A stretch of 46,481 bases of DNA from Desulfobacteraceae bacterium (GTDB taxonomy: Bacteria; Desulfobacterota; Desulfobacteria; Desulfobacterales; Desulfobacteraceae), in assembly GCA_024226935.1 (NCBI GenBank), contig JAAELK010000552.1, forward strand, positions 1-46,481, written 5' to 3'. This document shows, in pieces, positions 35,695 to 43,415 of the stretch (the stretch's first letter is position 1; each line of letters starts with the position of its first letter). The notes below the pieces were generated by a model. That model saw nothing but the letters and a program-made list of their open reading frames with translations. It did no database searches and had not been told where the DNA came from. The translations under genes and the position numbers were made by a program.

Positions 35695-35878
35695 AATCTC
35701 TGTTTTTTAAAAAAAGCAACACATCATCCACATCAAACCTGGCTGATCTGGCGTCGGAACCAGTAGCTACGAAAAAATGTGGATAGATGCGCCAATTTTT
35801 TTTCACTGTATCCTCAGAAATTAAAAATAACTTGGCTAAACCGTGGATGTCAACAATATTTGGCAAAGGGGTAGTCAA
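35474..35878 (-). CDS. AlpA/excisionase-like helix-turn-helix protein overlapping the integrase
   Basis: A 134-residue frame. Residues 1-60 form a MerR/AlpA-type HTH (VDIHGLAKLFLISEDTVKKNW, DARSARFDVDDVLLFLKNR), as in excisionases and directionality factors. The remaining residues overlap the integrase start by 221 bases in another frame and look like ordinary polar sequence. The start is a TTG at 35878 without a good ribosome binding site; no ATG is available in front of the HTH. Weak initiation would suit an excision factor. A further start inside cannot be excluded. Confidence 0.65.
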   Translation of the reverse strand: MTTPLPNIVDIHGLAKLFLISEDTVKKNWRIYPHFFVATGSDARSARFDVDDVLLFLKNRDYEWSEDGTPRPKEQGQEQVDRRFKNKRIQEKTKKWFSQRSSRTAMGARKTLKTSQSGTSSDPIENFKSGFGVS

Positions 35879-36073
35879 ATTTGGTTCTGTTCAATTAATC
35901 TTTCTTTTCCGATATTGGAATAAATCACTGCTTGTTTAAGACGCATCCACCTGGGCATGATACTGATCCTCACAGAAATTTTTGCAGCTAATATTTCAAT
36001 ATCGGGATCGGTCATGTTTTTAATTATTTATCCCTCTAAATTTTCCATAGGGATTGCCCAGGGGGAATTTAAT

Positions 36074-36679
36074 TTATGCGGTTTCAAATTGTTTAATTAT
36101 TTTATCAGCCCTGGAAGGTTGAACTGGTGCAGGAGGTTTTTCTTTTGGAATAAATTTTTTTAGCATTGGATGCTTTGATAATAAAGTAGAAACTGTTCGA
36201 AATTTATTAACACTGGACATATAGGCATTCACCGTTTCATTGATTTCACACTTGATATGCTGATGTATTTTAAAAGCTGTGATGCATAACTCTTTTAGCT
36301 TTTTATTTTCTTTGATAATTTCGAAGAAGTATTTATTTTTGTTAGCGTATCGACAATATGGTGTTACAATAGGTGTTTCAAACAGGATACAAAGGGCGTT
36401 GTCTTTTTGACTATAGAGCGGATATATAAGATGATCCCCTTTAGAAATAATAAATTTAATTTTGTTGTCTGTTGTTGTTAATTCATATTTTTCTAAAATT
36501 TTCATTTCATCATGGGGAAATTTTATTCTTACATTTTTTTTAAGACTGTTTTTGACTTGCCGAATGATAACCTTGAGTTCTTTCCCCGGAAGAGATTTTT
36601 CCATTTTTGTTTTTACAAAAGTCCTAAGATTTTTTTCTATTTCATTTTTTAATTCAATATTCAAATATCTGGTTTTCAT
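36074..36679 (-). CDS. Element protein of unknown function
   Basis: A 201-residue, Lys-rich protein with AGGAGG before the ATG, so it is very likely expressed. It has no membrane segment or clear motif. An N-terminal helical stretch (IEKNLRTFVKTKMEKS) is followed by a central beta-rich part and a C-terminal proline-rich linker (KEKPPAPVQPSRADKII). The layout recalls phage proteins associated with nucleotide modification (Nmad5-like), but I cannot confirm that. It follows the primase by 43 bp, so it is probably co-transcribed. Confidence 0.6.
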   Translation of the reverse strand: MKTRYLNIELKNEIEKNLRTFVKTKMEKSLPGKELKVIIRQVKNSLKKNVRIKFPHDEMKILEKYELTTTDNKIKFIISKGDHLIYPLYSQKDNALCILFETPIVTPYCRYANKNKYFFEIIKENKKLKELCITAFKIHQHIKCEINETVNAYMSSVNKFRTVSTLLSKHPMLKKFIPKEKPPAPVQPSRADKIIKQFETA

Positions 36680-36722
36680 TTTTCCTCCTGTGAAAATATT
36701 TAAATTTGTTTATGTGTACTTT

Positions 36723-39380
36723 TTATTTTTTAAAAATCCAACATTTAGAAGATATCTTTTTTGTTTTGTGCCAGACCGTTCGGTTTTTTTGCACAAACTT
36801 ATATTTTTTACATGAGGGCAAAACTTTTTTTAATAGTGTAAGGTCTGGAAATTCTTGGCCGTGATCTTTGCAGGCTTCCCGGTAATGATTTAGATTGACG
36901 GCAATAAAGCGGTCATCTGTAGAAAAATTTATTCCATTTTCAATATTTTCTTTGGCGTTAATGTAATCAAAAGTTTCCCAGAATTTTTCCACCAGGGGGT
37001 GGTCAATTTTTATTCGCTCTTCACGATCCAGTGCTCGGCTTCCAAGATATGAAATAAAATCTTGAAGCATAGTTTCTGTAAAATTGGGAAAAATAACTTT
37101 TAAGGCGTGGGCAAAAGCTGCCAGTTGAGCATGGCACTTAATAATTCTTTGGTGGGTGACTCCCCCTTGTTCAAATATTTTTTCCATGGGGTCGAAAGCT
37201 TTGAAATAGATATCAAGGATTTGTTTTTCATTTTTAAGTGCTATTTCTAAAAATCCGCTTACATCTTCAACAGTTTGCCGTTCAAACCATCTGGCAATAT
37301 CTCTGGTGTCTGTAGTATGATGTTTCTTATCAGCATGACAGTGAATGATCCTGGATAATATAGATTCTTCGCCGTCAACTTGTGCATTTTGGCTGAACAC
37401 CATGGTACCCTTAAAACGTTGGGAATTTGTGTTATTATTTCGGGTAGCAACGCCCAGGGTTCCGGTAGTTCTACCATTGTATAGTTCTTTTAGGGTTTCA
37501 AAATCAAACATACCACTTTGTTTGTCATTTCCACCGCTACTATCTGACTCAATCAGAACAACAGGCAAGTTAGAGATCTGACTAAATTCTCTTCGTTTTC
37601 CGGCAGCACTGGCATTCATTACGTTGAACCCCTCGTGATCATTTCGGCCTAATAATTTCCAACAAAATTCCAGTACCGTGGACTTACCAGCACTGGCTTC
37701 TCCTGTGAATTCTAAAAAAGGAAAACTCTTGTGTTCCTTTCTGATTTGTTGGGCAAAAAGACTGCCTAACCAGAATGCTAATACTGCAAGTCCTTGGAAA
37801 TTGAATGCTTTAATAAAATTTGGTAGCCACCCTGGGTCAAATTTACCGTCTGTGTGAAGTTTAAATGAACCCATGTCTGGTTTGATCCCACTGACACCAG
37901 GTTGATTTAGTTGAAAATAGTCTTCATCATTTTTTTCGATCTTTTTTCCATTTTGGAAAGCATGATCATGGAAGATCCAGGCTTTGGCATTATCATCATA
38001 TCCGATAAAAGGAATTGACCGAACTATAGGGGCTCTGGGTGTAAACCATTTTCGTGTTAAACTATTAAAGTCTTTATTTCTTCCTGTGAACATTCCTGCG
38101 GAAGTATTATTCAATAAAGCTCTATGAAAGGTATCACTGCTACTTAGAGATGTACCTTCAATGGCGATAACTTCGCTTGGTGATCCATTTCTATATTGTA
38201 CTTTAAATACATAACGTCGATCCCCTACTAATTCATCTTTTTCAATATAAAGAAACTGGGGAGTTAAATTGCAAATTGAATCTGCCGTAAAATGCATATT
38301 AAATTTTTCAAAACCCTCTGGAGAATTTAGTTCAATTTCATCCTCCTGGAGTTCTGCAGAAAGTTTGGAATCTATCTCAGCTGAATATAAACCATTTTTA
38401 AATTCAATTACATGGGTTCGGCGTGTGGGATATCGACAAACTATAATCCAAACTTTTTCTGCAATACTGTTGGCGGTGAATAAAACCCCTTGGTAAAAAC
38501 ATTCCTCAAAAAAATCATCATTTAATAAGCCAGCTTGCCAAAGATCATCCCAGTCTTTATTTTCATCAGAAAGAAGACAAATTTCCACCTGTTCATCCAT
38601 GGATAATAATTTTATTCGGTGCTTGCGCATTGCCTTGCGTCCGGCCTTGTCTCCATCCATTGCTAACACCCAGATTATATTTTTACCTTTATGCTCTTCT
38701 ATTAAATGTGATGGGAAATTGGAACTTGAAAGCGCAGCTGCTACTTTACGCCCGGTGTGCTCCAGGGCGATAGCATGGAAAATCCCTTCTGTGATAAAAC
38801 ATCTATCCCCCTGTTTTAATTCCTGGCCTGGTGGTGTCCAGGCATCCCCGCGAAATAAAGACCCGTCTTTTTTTCTTCGTCCCCCCATATGGGCTTTTTG
38901 TCCATCGATCTTGGTTTTCCCGATCAACCGCTCCCAGTAACGGGTTCGTTCCAGATCCAGATAAAATCGAATGGTAGGAACATAGTCAGTACTATTTTTG
39001 AGTCTATGGCCCTCTTGGTCGTACCATTTCCGACATCGAGCAGACTTAAAGCCTCTATCCTCTCTTATATAAGCGTCCGCCGTGGCTTTGGGGTTTTCAC
39101 GGGTAGGGGGAAATCGTTTCATATAATTTTCAAATAAGTGGGGCAAAAGCTCTTTAGCCGTCCAGCTTGATCCACAGTTGTTTTCACGGCCACAAGCAAT
39201 CCGCCAGGGTTGGGATTTTCTCACATAAAGCTCTTTTTTTCCGCAAGCGGGACAGATTCCCTCCCGTAGGTATCCGCCCTTATCTTTAATTTGAAACCGA
39301 GAATCTTCCAGCAAGCCCCGGACTATTTCTTCTGCCCGGCTGGAATCCTGGTATTGAGAATAAGCTACATTATTAAGCAT
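36723..39380 (-). CDS. Primase-helicase of the integrated element
   Basis: An 885-residue protein with AAGGAG upstream of the ATG. The order is: a zinc-binding primase finger (C43, C46, C63, C69; CPACGKKEL, IACGRENNCG), a TOPRIM-like part (FITEGIFHAIAL near 195 and VLAMDGDKAGRKAMRKH near 235), then a helicase-type ATPase (DUF927/D5-like) with Walker A FTGEASAGKSTVLEF near 555 and a Walker B-like VVLIESDSSGG near 600. It should make primers and unwind DNA for autonomous replication of the element. This combination is common in phages and satellite elements. Confidence 0.88.
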   Translation of the reverse strand: MLNNVAYSQYQDSSRAEEIVRGLLEDSRFQIKDKGGYLREGICPACGKKELYVRKSQPWRIACGRENNCGSSWTAKELLPHLFENYMKRFPPTRENPKATADAYIREDRGFKSARCRKWYDQEGHRLKNSTDYVPTIRFYLDLERTRYWERLIGKTKIDGQKAHMGGRRKKDGSLFRGDAWTPPGQELKQGDRCFITEGIFHAIALEHTGRKVAAALSSSNFPSHLIEEHKGKNIIWVLAMDGDKAGRKAMRKHRIKLLSMDEQVEICLLSDENKDWDDLWQAGLLNDDFFEECFYQGVLFTANSIAEKVWIIVCRYPTRRTHVIEFKNGLYSAEIDSKLSAELQEDEIELNSPEGFEKFNMHFTADSICNLTPQFLYIEKDELVGDRRYVFKVQYRNGSPSEVIAIEGTSLSSSDTFHRALLNNTSAGMFTGRNKDFNSLTRKWFTPRAPIVRSIPFIGYDDNAKAWIFHDHAFQNGKKIEKNDEDYFQLNQPGVSGIKPDMGSFKLHTDGKFDPGWLPNFIKAFNFQGLAVLAFWLGSLFAQQIRKEHKSFPFLEFTGEASAGKSTVLEFCWKLLGRNDHEGFNVMNASAAGKRREFSQISNLPVVLIESDSSGGNDKQSGMFDFETLKELYNGRTTGTLGVATRNNNTNSQRFKGTMVFSQNAQVDGEESILSRIIHCHADKKHHTTDTRDIARWFERQTVEDVSGFLEIALKNEKQILDIYFKAFDPMEKIFEQGGVTHQRIIKCHAQLAAFAHALKVIFPNFTETMLQDFISYLGSRALDREERIKIDHPLVEKFWETFDYINAKENIENGINFSTDDRFIAVNLNHYREACKDHGQEFPDLTLLKKVLPSCKKYKFVQKNRTVWHKTKKISSKCWIFKK

Positions 39381-39406
39381 GGAAACTCCTTGATTTGAAA
39401 TTTGAT

Positions 39407-39443
39407 CCGGTATTTTGCGGCTCTCACCCCGACAAAATACCGG
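39407..39443 (-). promoter_or_regulatory. Stem-loop in the leader of the primase gene
   Basis: A perfect 11-bp inverted repeat (CCGGTATTTTG at 39407-39417 and CAAAATACCGG at 39433-39443) encloses a 15-base loop. It sits 27-63 bases before the primase ATG, with no T-run in either direction, so it is not an ordinary terminator. The loop and right arm recur at 42382-42406. Confidence 0.6.
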
Positions 39444-39454
39444 CCGGATTTAAT

Positions 39455-39928
39455 TTAACTATTTTGTGATCTACTTTTTTTGATCGCTTGATAAAGCCCG
39501 GCAAAGGCTTCCAGGGCTTCCAGGGTTTCTTTTTGACATCGTTCAAGCTCGTCCGGCTTCATTTCATTGTCTAAAATTGATTTTGCTAACTCTGCTACAG
39601 CTTCCCCAGATTCCTTTGCAATTGTTGCACAGCAATCCATCCAGCTTATATTATCCATTTTTTGATCCGGATCGGGAATGGGCAGGCTTATCCTGTTAAA
39701 TAAAAGGTTAACAGCATCAAGGCTTGTAAAATCCTGGGTTTCTTCCAAGGTGACCAACCAGTCCATCAAACCCAGTTTATTTGTGCGGCGACCGATACTT
39801 TTTGGATCAACATCTGCATAAAGAGTAGATGGTGTAATTTCCAGCCGGTCCGCCAACATCTTAACTCCATATTTTTTTACAGTAATTTGCACATCCGATA
39901 AAGCCTTGATTTGATCTTTGCTATACAT
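39455..39928 (-). CDS. Phage CII-like regulatory protein
   Basis: The ATG at 39928 has GGAG eight bases upstream; the longer frame to 39985 adds an unlikely leader. The roughly 157-residue protein has an N-terminal DNA-binding part (VKKYGVKMLADRLEITPSTLYADVDP) and a helical C-terminal part (WMDCCATIAKESGEAVAELA, LEALEAFAGLYQAIKK). This resembles phage regulatory CII-family proteins. It lies between the Ner-like gene and the primase on the same strand, where lysogeny/replication regulators usually sit. Confidence 0.7.
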   Translation of the reverse strand: MYSKDQIKALSDVQITVKKYGVKMLADRLEITPSTLYADVDPKSIGRRTNKLGLMDWLVTLEETQDFTSLDAVNLLFNRISLPIPDPDQKMDNISWMDCCATIAKESGEAVAELAKSILDNEMKPDELERCQKETLEALEAFAGLYQAIKKSRSQNS

Positions 39929-40083
39929 GATTTTTTCTCCTGATCTACTGTTAAATATTTGAAATAAATGAAGTAATCTCAACACTGTAGGAATAGCCTC
40001 TCACTTAAGAAAATTGAAAACTGACTTGATAAAAAATAGAAATTAGCTTAACTATGGTACTACAACGTGTAACTCCGACAAAG

Positions 40084-40314
40084 TTAAGCTCTACTGACCT
40101 TGTCGGTTTTGGATTTGGTTGCCCAGATTTTATCAACTGGGAGTTTGATTAATTTTGAAATATAAGATTGAACCCTTTGGCTTTTACCTGTGCTATGAAT
40201 GATTTGATGGATGAAAGGTTTGGATACTTTGAAGTGTAGAGCTAATTTGACTTGTGTCCATCCTGCTGTTTTGAGAGCTGCTTTAATTTGATCGGGTGTC
40301 ATGGGTGTTTGCAT
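40084..40314 (-). CDS. Small Ner/Cro-like HTH regulator
   Basis: A 76-residue protein with AAGGAG before the ATG. TPDQIKAALKTAGWTQVKLA and FKVSKPFIHQIIHS form a Ner/Nlp-type helix-turn-helix. It is transcribed divergently from the CI-like gene across a 95-bp region with two palindromes, like the early-gene repressor of a lysogeny switch. Confidence 0.8.
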   Translation of the reverse strand: MQTPMTPDQIKAALKTAGWTQVKLALHFKVSKPFIHQIIHSTGKSQRVQSYISKLIKLPVDKIWATKSKTDKVSRA

Positions 40315-40343
40315 TTGTGACTCCTTTTAAGAAAGATAAACAG

Positions 40344-40377
40344 AGTTAACTTAACTTGAGAGATAGACAAATTTGTC
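40344..40377. promoter_or_regulatory. Operator palindromes of the divergent repressor switch
   Basis: AGTTAA-C-TTAACT (40344-40356) and GACAAATTTGTC (40366-40377) are perfect palindromes between the divergent starts at 40314 and 40410. Related AGTTAA half sites occur at 40045-40053, 40082-40090 and 40902-40910. Confidence 0.6.
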
Positions 40378-40409
40378 ATGCAAGTCAAGAGAAAAGCGAC
40401 ATATTTTTC

Positions 40410-40883
40410 ATGAAAAAAATTGATACAATAGAAAAAAGACTTAAAGTCATCAGAAAGAAAGCTGGTTTTTCTCAAAAACAATTAGCTGATGTGCTTGGTA
40501 TTACTGCAAGAACCCTGCAAAGATATGAAAAAGATTCTTCAACTTTGCCTGCTAAGGCTGCATTGAAAATATCTCTCTTATGCAATGTAGACTTAAAATG
40601 GTTTCTTGTCGGAGAGGATTCCGAGAGTAATACAACAGATCCCAGCGTGTCAAAAATTGTTGATAAGTTTTTGGAAATCAAAAAATACAGCCCGGGCAGT
40701 TATGATAAGATAAAGCTTTATATAAACACTGTCCATGAAACCGTTAGCTCCATAAAAAAAGAAAAAAACGACTGGCAAGATAAATGGGATAGAATAGAGC
40801 ATCCCGAAAAATATCGACACGAACATAAACAAAATGCTGACATTGTTGAAATAAAAAAGTTTGGAACAACTGATAAGCAATAA
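40410..40883 (+). CDS. CI/XRE-type phage repressor
   Basis: The ATG at 40410 begins the domain directly (MKKIDTIEKRLKVIRKKAG); the longer frame from 40356 would run through the operators. The 157-residue protein has an XRE HTH (FSQKQLADVLGITARTLQRY) at about 20-75, then WFLVGED, and a helical C-terminal part with no protease motif. It is probably the lysogeny repressor of the element, opposed by the Ner/Cro-like gene. Confidence 0.8.
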   Translation: MKKIDTIEKRLKVIRKKAGFSQKQLADVLGITARTLQRYEKDSSTLPAKAALKISLLCNVDLKWFLVGEDSESNTTDPSVSKIVDKFLEIKKYSPGSYDKIKLYINTVHETVSSIKKEKNDWQDKWDRIEHPEKYRHEHKQNADIVEIKKFGTTDKQ

Positions 40884-40912
40884 AGGAGGATTTTTTAAAA
40901 AGTTAAGTTGTT

Positions 40913-41422
40913 ATGAAAAAAATTGATTTGCAATTGGATTTTGATGCTATTTGTAAAAGGATTGAGCATCATAAAAAACAACACAAACCCGGCGTTTGGG
41001 CTCAGATGACGGGTGTGTCAAAAAATGTTGTTGCAAACATCCATGGTAAGACAAAACAAAAACCATCCCTTGAGTATATAATTGCGGTGGCAAGGGCAAT
41101 CGGCAAACCTGTCGATTACCTGCTCTACGGGAAAGATTCCATTCAAACAGAATCCGGGGAAAAATTGTCGTCTACAGTCATTGAACATCAAAATCTTGTT
41201 AAAAAGTTTAAGGACCCGGAAAAAGGATTAAAAATAAATAAACGATTAATCAAGATAGAAGAATTAAGTAAAGCAATTTACGAAAAGGTCAGTATACAAA
41301 TAAAAGCGTCATACGATGTTGTTGTAGATCTCCAAGACAGTTTGCCTTGGAACGGTGTAGAGCGTAGAAAATCGGAAGACGAGGTGGAGGGGGAAAACGA
41401 AAGGAATGGTACGGATACATAG
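40913..41422 (+). CDS. Second CI-type HTH protein
   Basis: A 169-residue protein with a phage CI repressor HTH (FDAICKRIEHHKKQHKPGVW, GVSKNVVANIHGKTKQKPSL, IGKPVDYLLYGKD). A helical middle part (about 85-140) and PWNGVERRKSEDE linker follow. The only GGAGG is about 23 bases before the ATG, too far for normal use, with an AGTTAAGTT half site between. In the -1 frame right after its C-terminus lies a PAS-like sequence, so the intact protein may once have been, or still be, a longer HTH-PAS protein. Confidence 0.75.
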   Translation: MKKIDLQLDFDAICKRIEHHKKQHKPGVWAQMTGVSKNVVANIHGKTKQKPSLEYIIAVARAIGKPVDYLLYGKDSIQTESGEKLSSTVIEHQNLVKKFKDPEKGLKINKRLIKIEELSKAIYEKVSIQIKASYDVVVDLQDSLPWNGVERRKSEDEVEGENERNGTDT

Positions 41423-41733
41423 AACCTGTCAATATTTTAGACAGAAGTAAAGATATTGTAGTTAATACAGATAAAAAAGGTCGCATAACAAAAATAATAA
41501 ACAGTACCCATCCTGATCCCGCTTCTCTCACCGGTACTTATTTCCACAGCTTGTTTGTGGACAACTTTATGGAAAGATTTTATGAACTTCGCCGTGAAAT
41601 TTTAAAGGGAAGTTCCCCCAGGGACTTTGTCTGGCTTGCCAATTTTCGGGGTCGCCTGGAACTGCGCAGATGCAGAATAATAAAATCAAAAGAAGGGTTA
41701 TGGATAATCAATTATAAGATTGATCCTTTATGA
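41368..41733 (+). CDS. PAS-like domain without its own start, out of frame with the HTH gene
   Basis: From about 41413 the frame reads EWYGYIEPVNILDRSKDIVV, then NTDKKGRITKII, LTGTYFHSLFVDNF, FVWLANFRGRLELR and EGLWIINYKIDPL, a plausible compact PAS fold. There is no ATG, GTG or TTG until an ATG at 41551, which would drop half the domain. The frame is -1 relative to the upstream HTH gene. The overlap contains GGGGGAAAAC (41389-41398), where an indel or slippage could join the two. Confidence 0.5.
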   Translation, partial: KIGRRGGGGKRKEWYGYIEPVNILDRSKDIVVNTDKKGRITKIINSTHPDPASLTGTYFHSLFVDNFMERFYELRREILKGSSPRDFVWLANFRGRLELRRCRIIKSKEGLWIINYKIDPL

Positions 41734-41817
41734 ATAAAAAACCGGCTGTTACGGGAACGGCCGGATAAAACCATGGTGATTCAAGTTGATTTGATTTTTT
41801 AAAACTCGGAGGTAAAA

Positions 41818-42333
41818 ATGCACATGCGGAAAACTCTTGCTCTTGTTTTGTTGATTCTCTTTTTCTTACTATCTGGTTGCGGTGACAGTCCTGTCTCTCC
41901 TAAAAAAATACTAAATGTAAGCACTATAGAAAATTCAGATAATGGTGGAACCAAAACAGTTAGTATTTCTTTTGGTAATGATGACAGTCATTACATCGCT
42001 GTGTCTGTAAATTCTAAATATATTAAAGAAGGCACTGAGCTTAGGTCAAGTAATATTAGTTTATCACATGATTTATTCCCTTTTTCTGCTTGGGGGAAAT
42101 TTCACTATCTTGTTACATCACAGCATCCTACATTCGTCGATCTTAAAATAATTTCTATTGATATGGAAAAGAAAAAAGCGATAGTTCAAATTGCTGGCAA
42201 ACTTTTTAATTCTAACACAAAAAAATATATTGAATTTGAAAAAAAATCCTTTGAAATAACCGGGGAATTTTTTGATAAGTTCACACATTTTTTAGTAGCC
42301 AAGGAAGAAAAAGTAACAATGACTCTTAAGTGA
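41818..42333 (+). CDS. Lipoprotein of unknown function
   Basis: A 171-residue protein with CGGAGG before the ATG and a textbook lipoprotein signal (RKTLALVLLILFFLLSGCG; lipidated Cys21). The rest is beta-rich with repeated Ser/Lys and no recognised domain. It is carried within the integrated element as cargo, possibly a surface or exclusion protein, but this is speculation. Confidence 0.7.
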   Translation: MHMRKTLALVLLILFFLLSGCGDSPVSPKKILNVSTIENSDNGGTKTVSISFGNDDSHYIAVSVNSKYIKEGTELRSSNISLSHDLFPFSAWGKFHYLVTSQHPTFVDLKIISIDMEKKKAIVQIAGKLFNSNTKKYIEFEKKSFEITGEFFDKFTHFLVAKEEKVTMTLK

Positions 42334-42381
42334 TGAATGGCCACCCTTGACAATTCGTACACAGTCAGATACTTTTAATAT

Positions 42382-42432
42382 CTCTCACCCCGGCAAAACA
42401 TCGGCCCATATCCACTTTTGGATTGGGCCTTT
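42382..42432 (+). promoter_or_regulatory. Leader element with the conserved loop sequence and a hairpin
   Basis: CTCTCACCCC plus GGCAAAACATCGGCC (42382-42406) repeats the loop and arm found before the primase gene. It runs into a hairpin GGCCCA (42403-42408) / TGGGCC (42424-42429) with a weak three-T tail. It stands 33 bases before the small HTH gene. Confidence 0.5.
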
Positions 42433-42464
42433 GTCGCTCCTTCCAAAAGCCCACGGGAGGAACA

Positions 42465-42752
42465 ATGCAGATTCAAAAACAAAAACCAGGAAGAAAAAGC
42501 AATCTATCAGCTCAAAAAATTAAACGCATGATTGATAACGGCATGCGTCAAAAAGATATAGCGACTTTTTTCGGAGTATCTCAACCAACTATTTCCCGCC
42601 TTACTGTCCCCCTAAAATCATCAAAAAAAAATAAAAAAAATACTCGTCTTTGTACTTGTTGTAATCAGCGACCGATTGCAACCGGCAACCGCTTTCTTTG
42701 CTTAGAATGTTTTGACGGTCGAAACCTAAAAAACCGTATGTCCTGGGGCTGA
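42465..42752 (+). CDS. Small HTH protein with C-terminal zinc ribbon
   Basis: The ATG at 42465 has GGGAGGAAC upstream; the frame open from 42423 adds nothing conserved. The roughly 95-residue protein has a resolvase-like HTH (SAQKIKRMIDNGMRQKDIAT, FFGVSQPTISRL), then a Lys-rich linker and a CX2C-X(about 16)-CX2C ribbon (CTCCNQRP, FLCLEC). It is likely a DNA-binding regulator of the element. Confidence 0.7.
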   Translation: MQIQKQKPGRKSNLSAQKIKRMIDNGMRQKDIATFFGVSQPTISRLTVPLKSSKKNKKNTRLCTCCNQRPIATGNRFLCLECFDGRNLKNRMSWG

Positions 42753-43159
42753 CAGCGGGAGGTCATTATCTATTTTTTTTATCTTGCTAATGGTCATAAA
42801 TAGTCCAAGATGGTGGAGCCTGGAAAGAAAAAAACGATCAAGAAGCCTACCAATAAAGCCTTAACGCTTATTTTAGCTTACACCCCATAGAACGCCGAAT
42901 TTGCCATTTTCTGCAATACTTTGCAATCATTGCAATGCACCCTATTCGAGGAGCCCCCTACAGCTAAAGGGCATAGCATAGCGATTGCCACAACCCCTTA
43001 TTTGCAAAAAGCAGCCCGAAAAACGCCCAAGGTGAGGAGGGGAGGAGTGCTTTTTTTTCGGGGTCTGGAATTTTTTTTTGATGGTGGGTTTTTCAGTGGG
43101 AAATCTTTAAGATACCAATACAAATCAAAACAATTTTCCGTTATAAATTGAGGTCACCA

Positions 43160-43181
43160 TAATGCAAGTATTCGAAACTTT
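43160..43181 (+). repeat. 22-bp direct repeat, left copy
   Basis: TAATGCAAGTATTCGAAACT plus TT is repeated exactly at 45574-45595; both copies are followed shortly by a run of A and GC. The pair brackets the sensor gene. Confidence 0.8.
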
Positions 43182-43243
43182 TTGATTTGTAAAAAAAGCG
43201 ATTATTGGAAGCTCAAAATTCATGACCCAATAATGATGGTCTC

Positions 43244-43325
43244 GTAAAAAGTCGAAAATAGCAAAATTGCTATTAATAATTTCAGTATGTTACTGCTGAA
43301 AAAATGCCAAAATATGACTTTTTAC
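43244..43325. repeat. Palindromic intergenic element
   Basis: GTAAAAAGTC (43244-43253) and GACTTTTTAC (43316-43325) are perfect inverted repeats enclosing two smaller hairpins (TAGCAA..TTGCTA and CAGTA..TACTG). It resembles REP/MITE-like intergenic elements and could fold as one structured unit downstream of the sensor gene. Confidence 0.55.
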
Positions 43326-43415
43326 AAGTTCCTCAATAATGATATTGACATCATAAACTGTTGAGCCATAAACTATAGTTTATTTGTTAATAGACGAACG
43401 TGACTTCATATCTTG

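Larger units (their letters stand above)
42753..43415. other. Intergenic region with repeats but no supported gene
   Basis: About 660 bp. Contents: three spaced TGCAAT motifs (42912-42936), a 22-bp direct repeat (43160-43181) and an inverted-repeat element (43244-43325). An open frame at 42921-43151 has no ribosome binding site and low-complexity sequence and is not accepted. Confidence 0.6.

Noticed and set aside
40075-40110. Hairpin CCGACAA/TTGTCGG followed by TTTT as a terminator
   Set aside because: 18-base loop, short T-run, and located in the end of the Ner-like gene on the opposite strand; too weak to call.
42921-43151. 76-codon open frame after the small HTH gene
   Set aside because: No ribosome binding site; Phe/Gly-rich runs from poly-T and poly-G tracts; overlaps the TGCAAT motifs.
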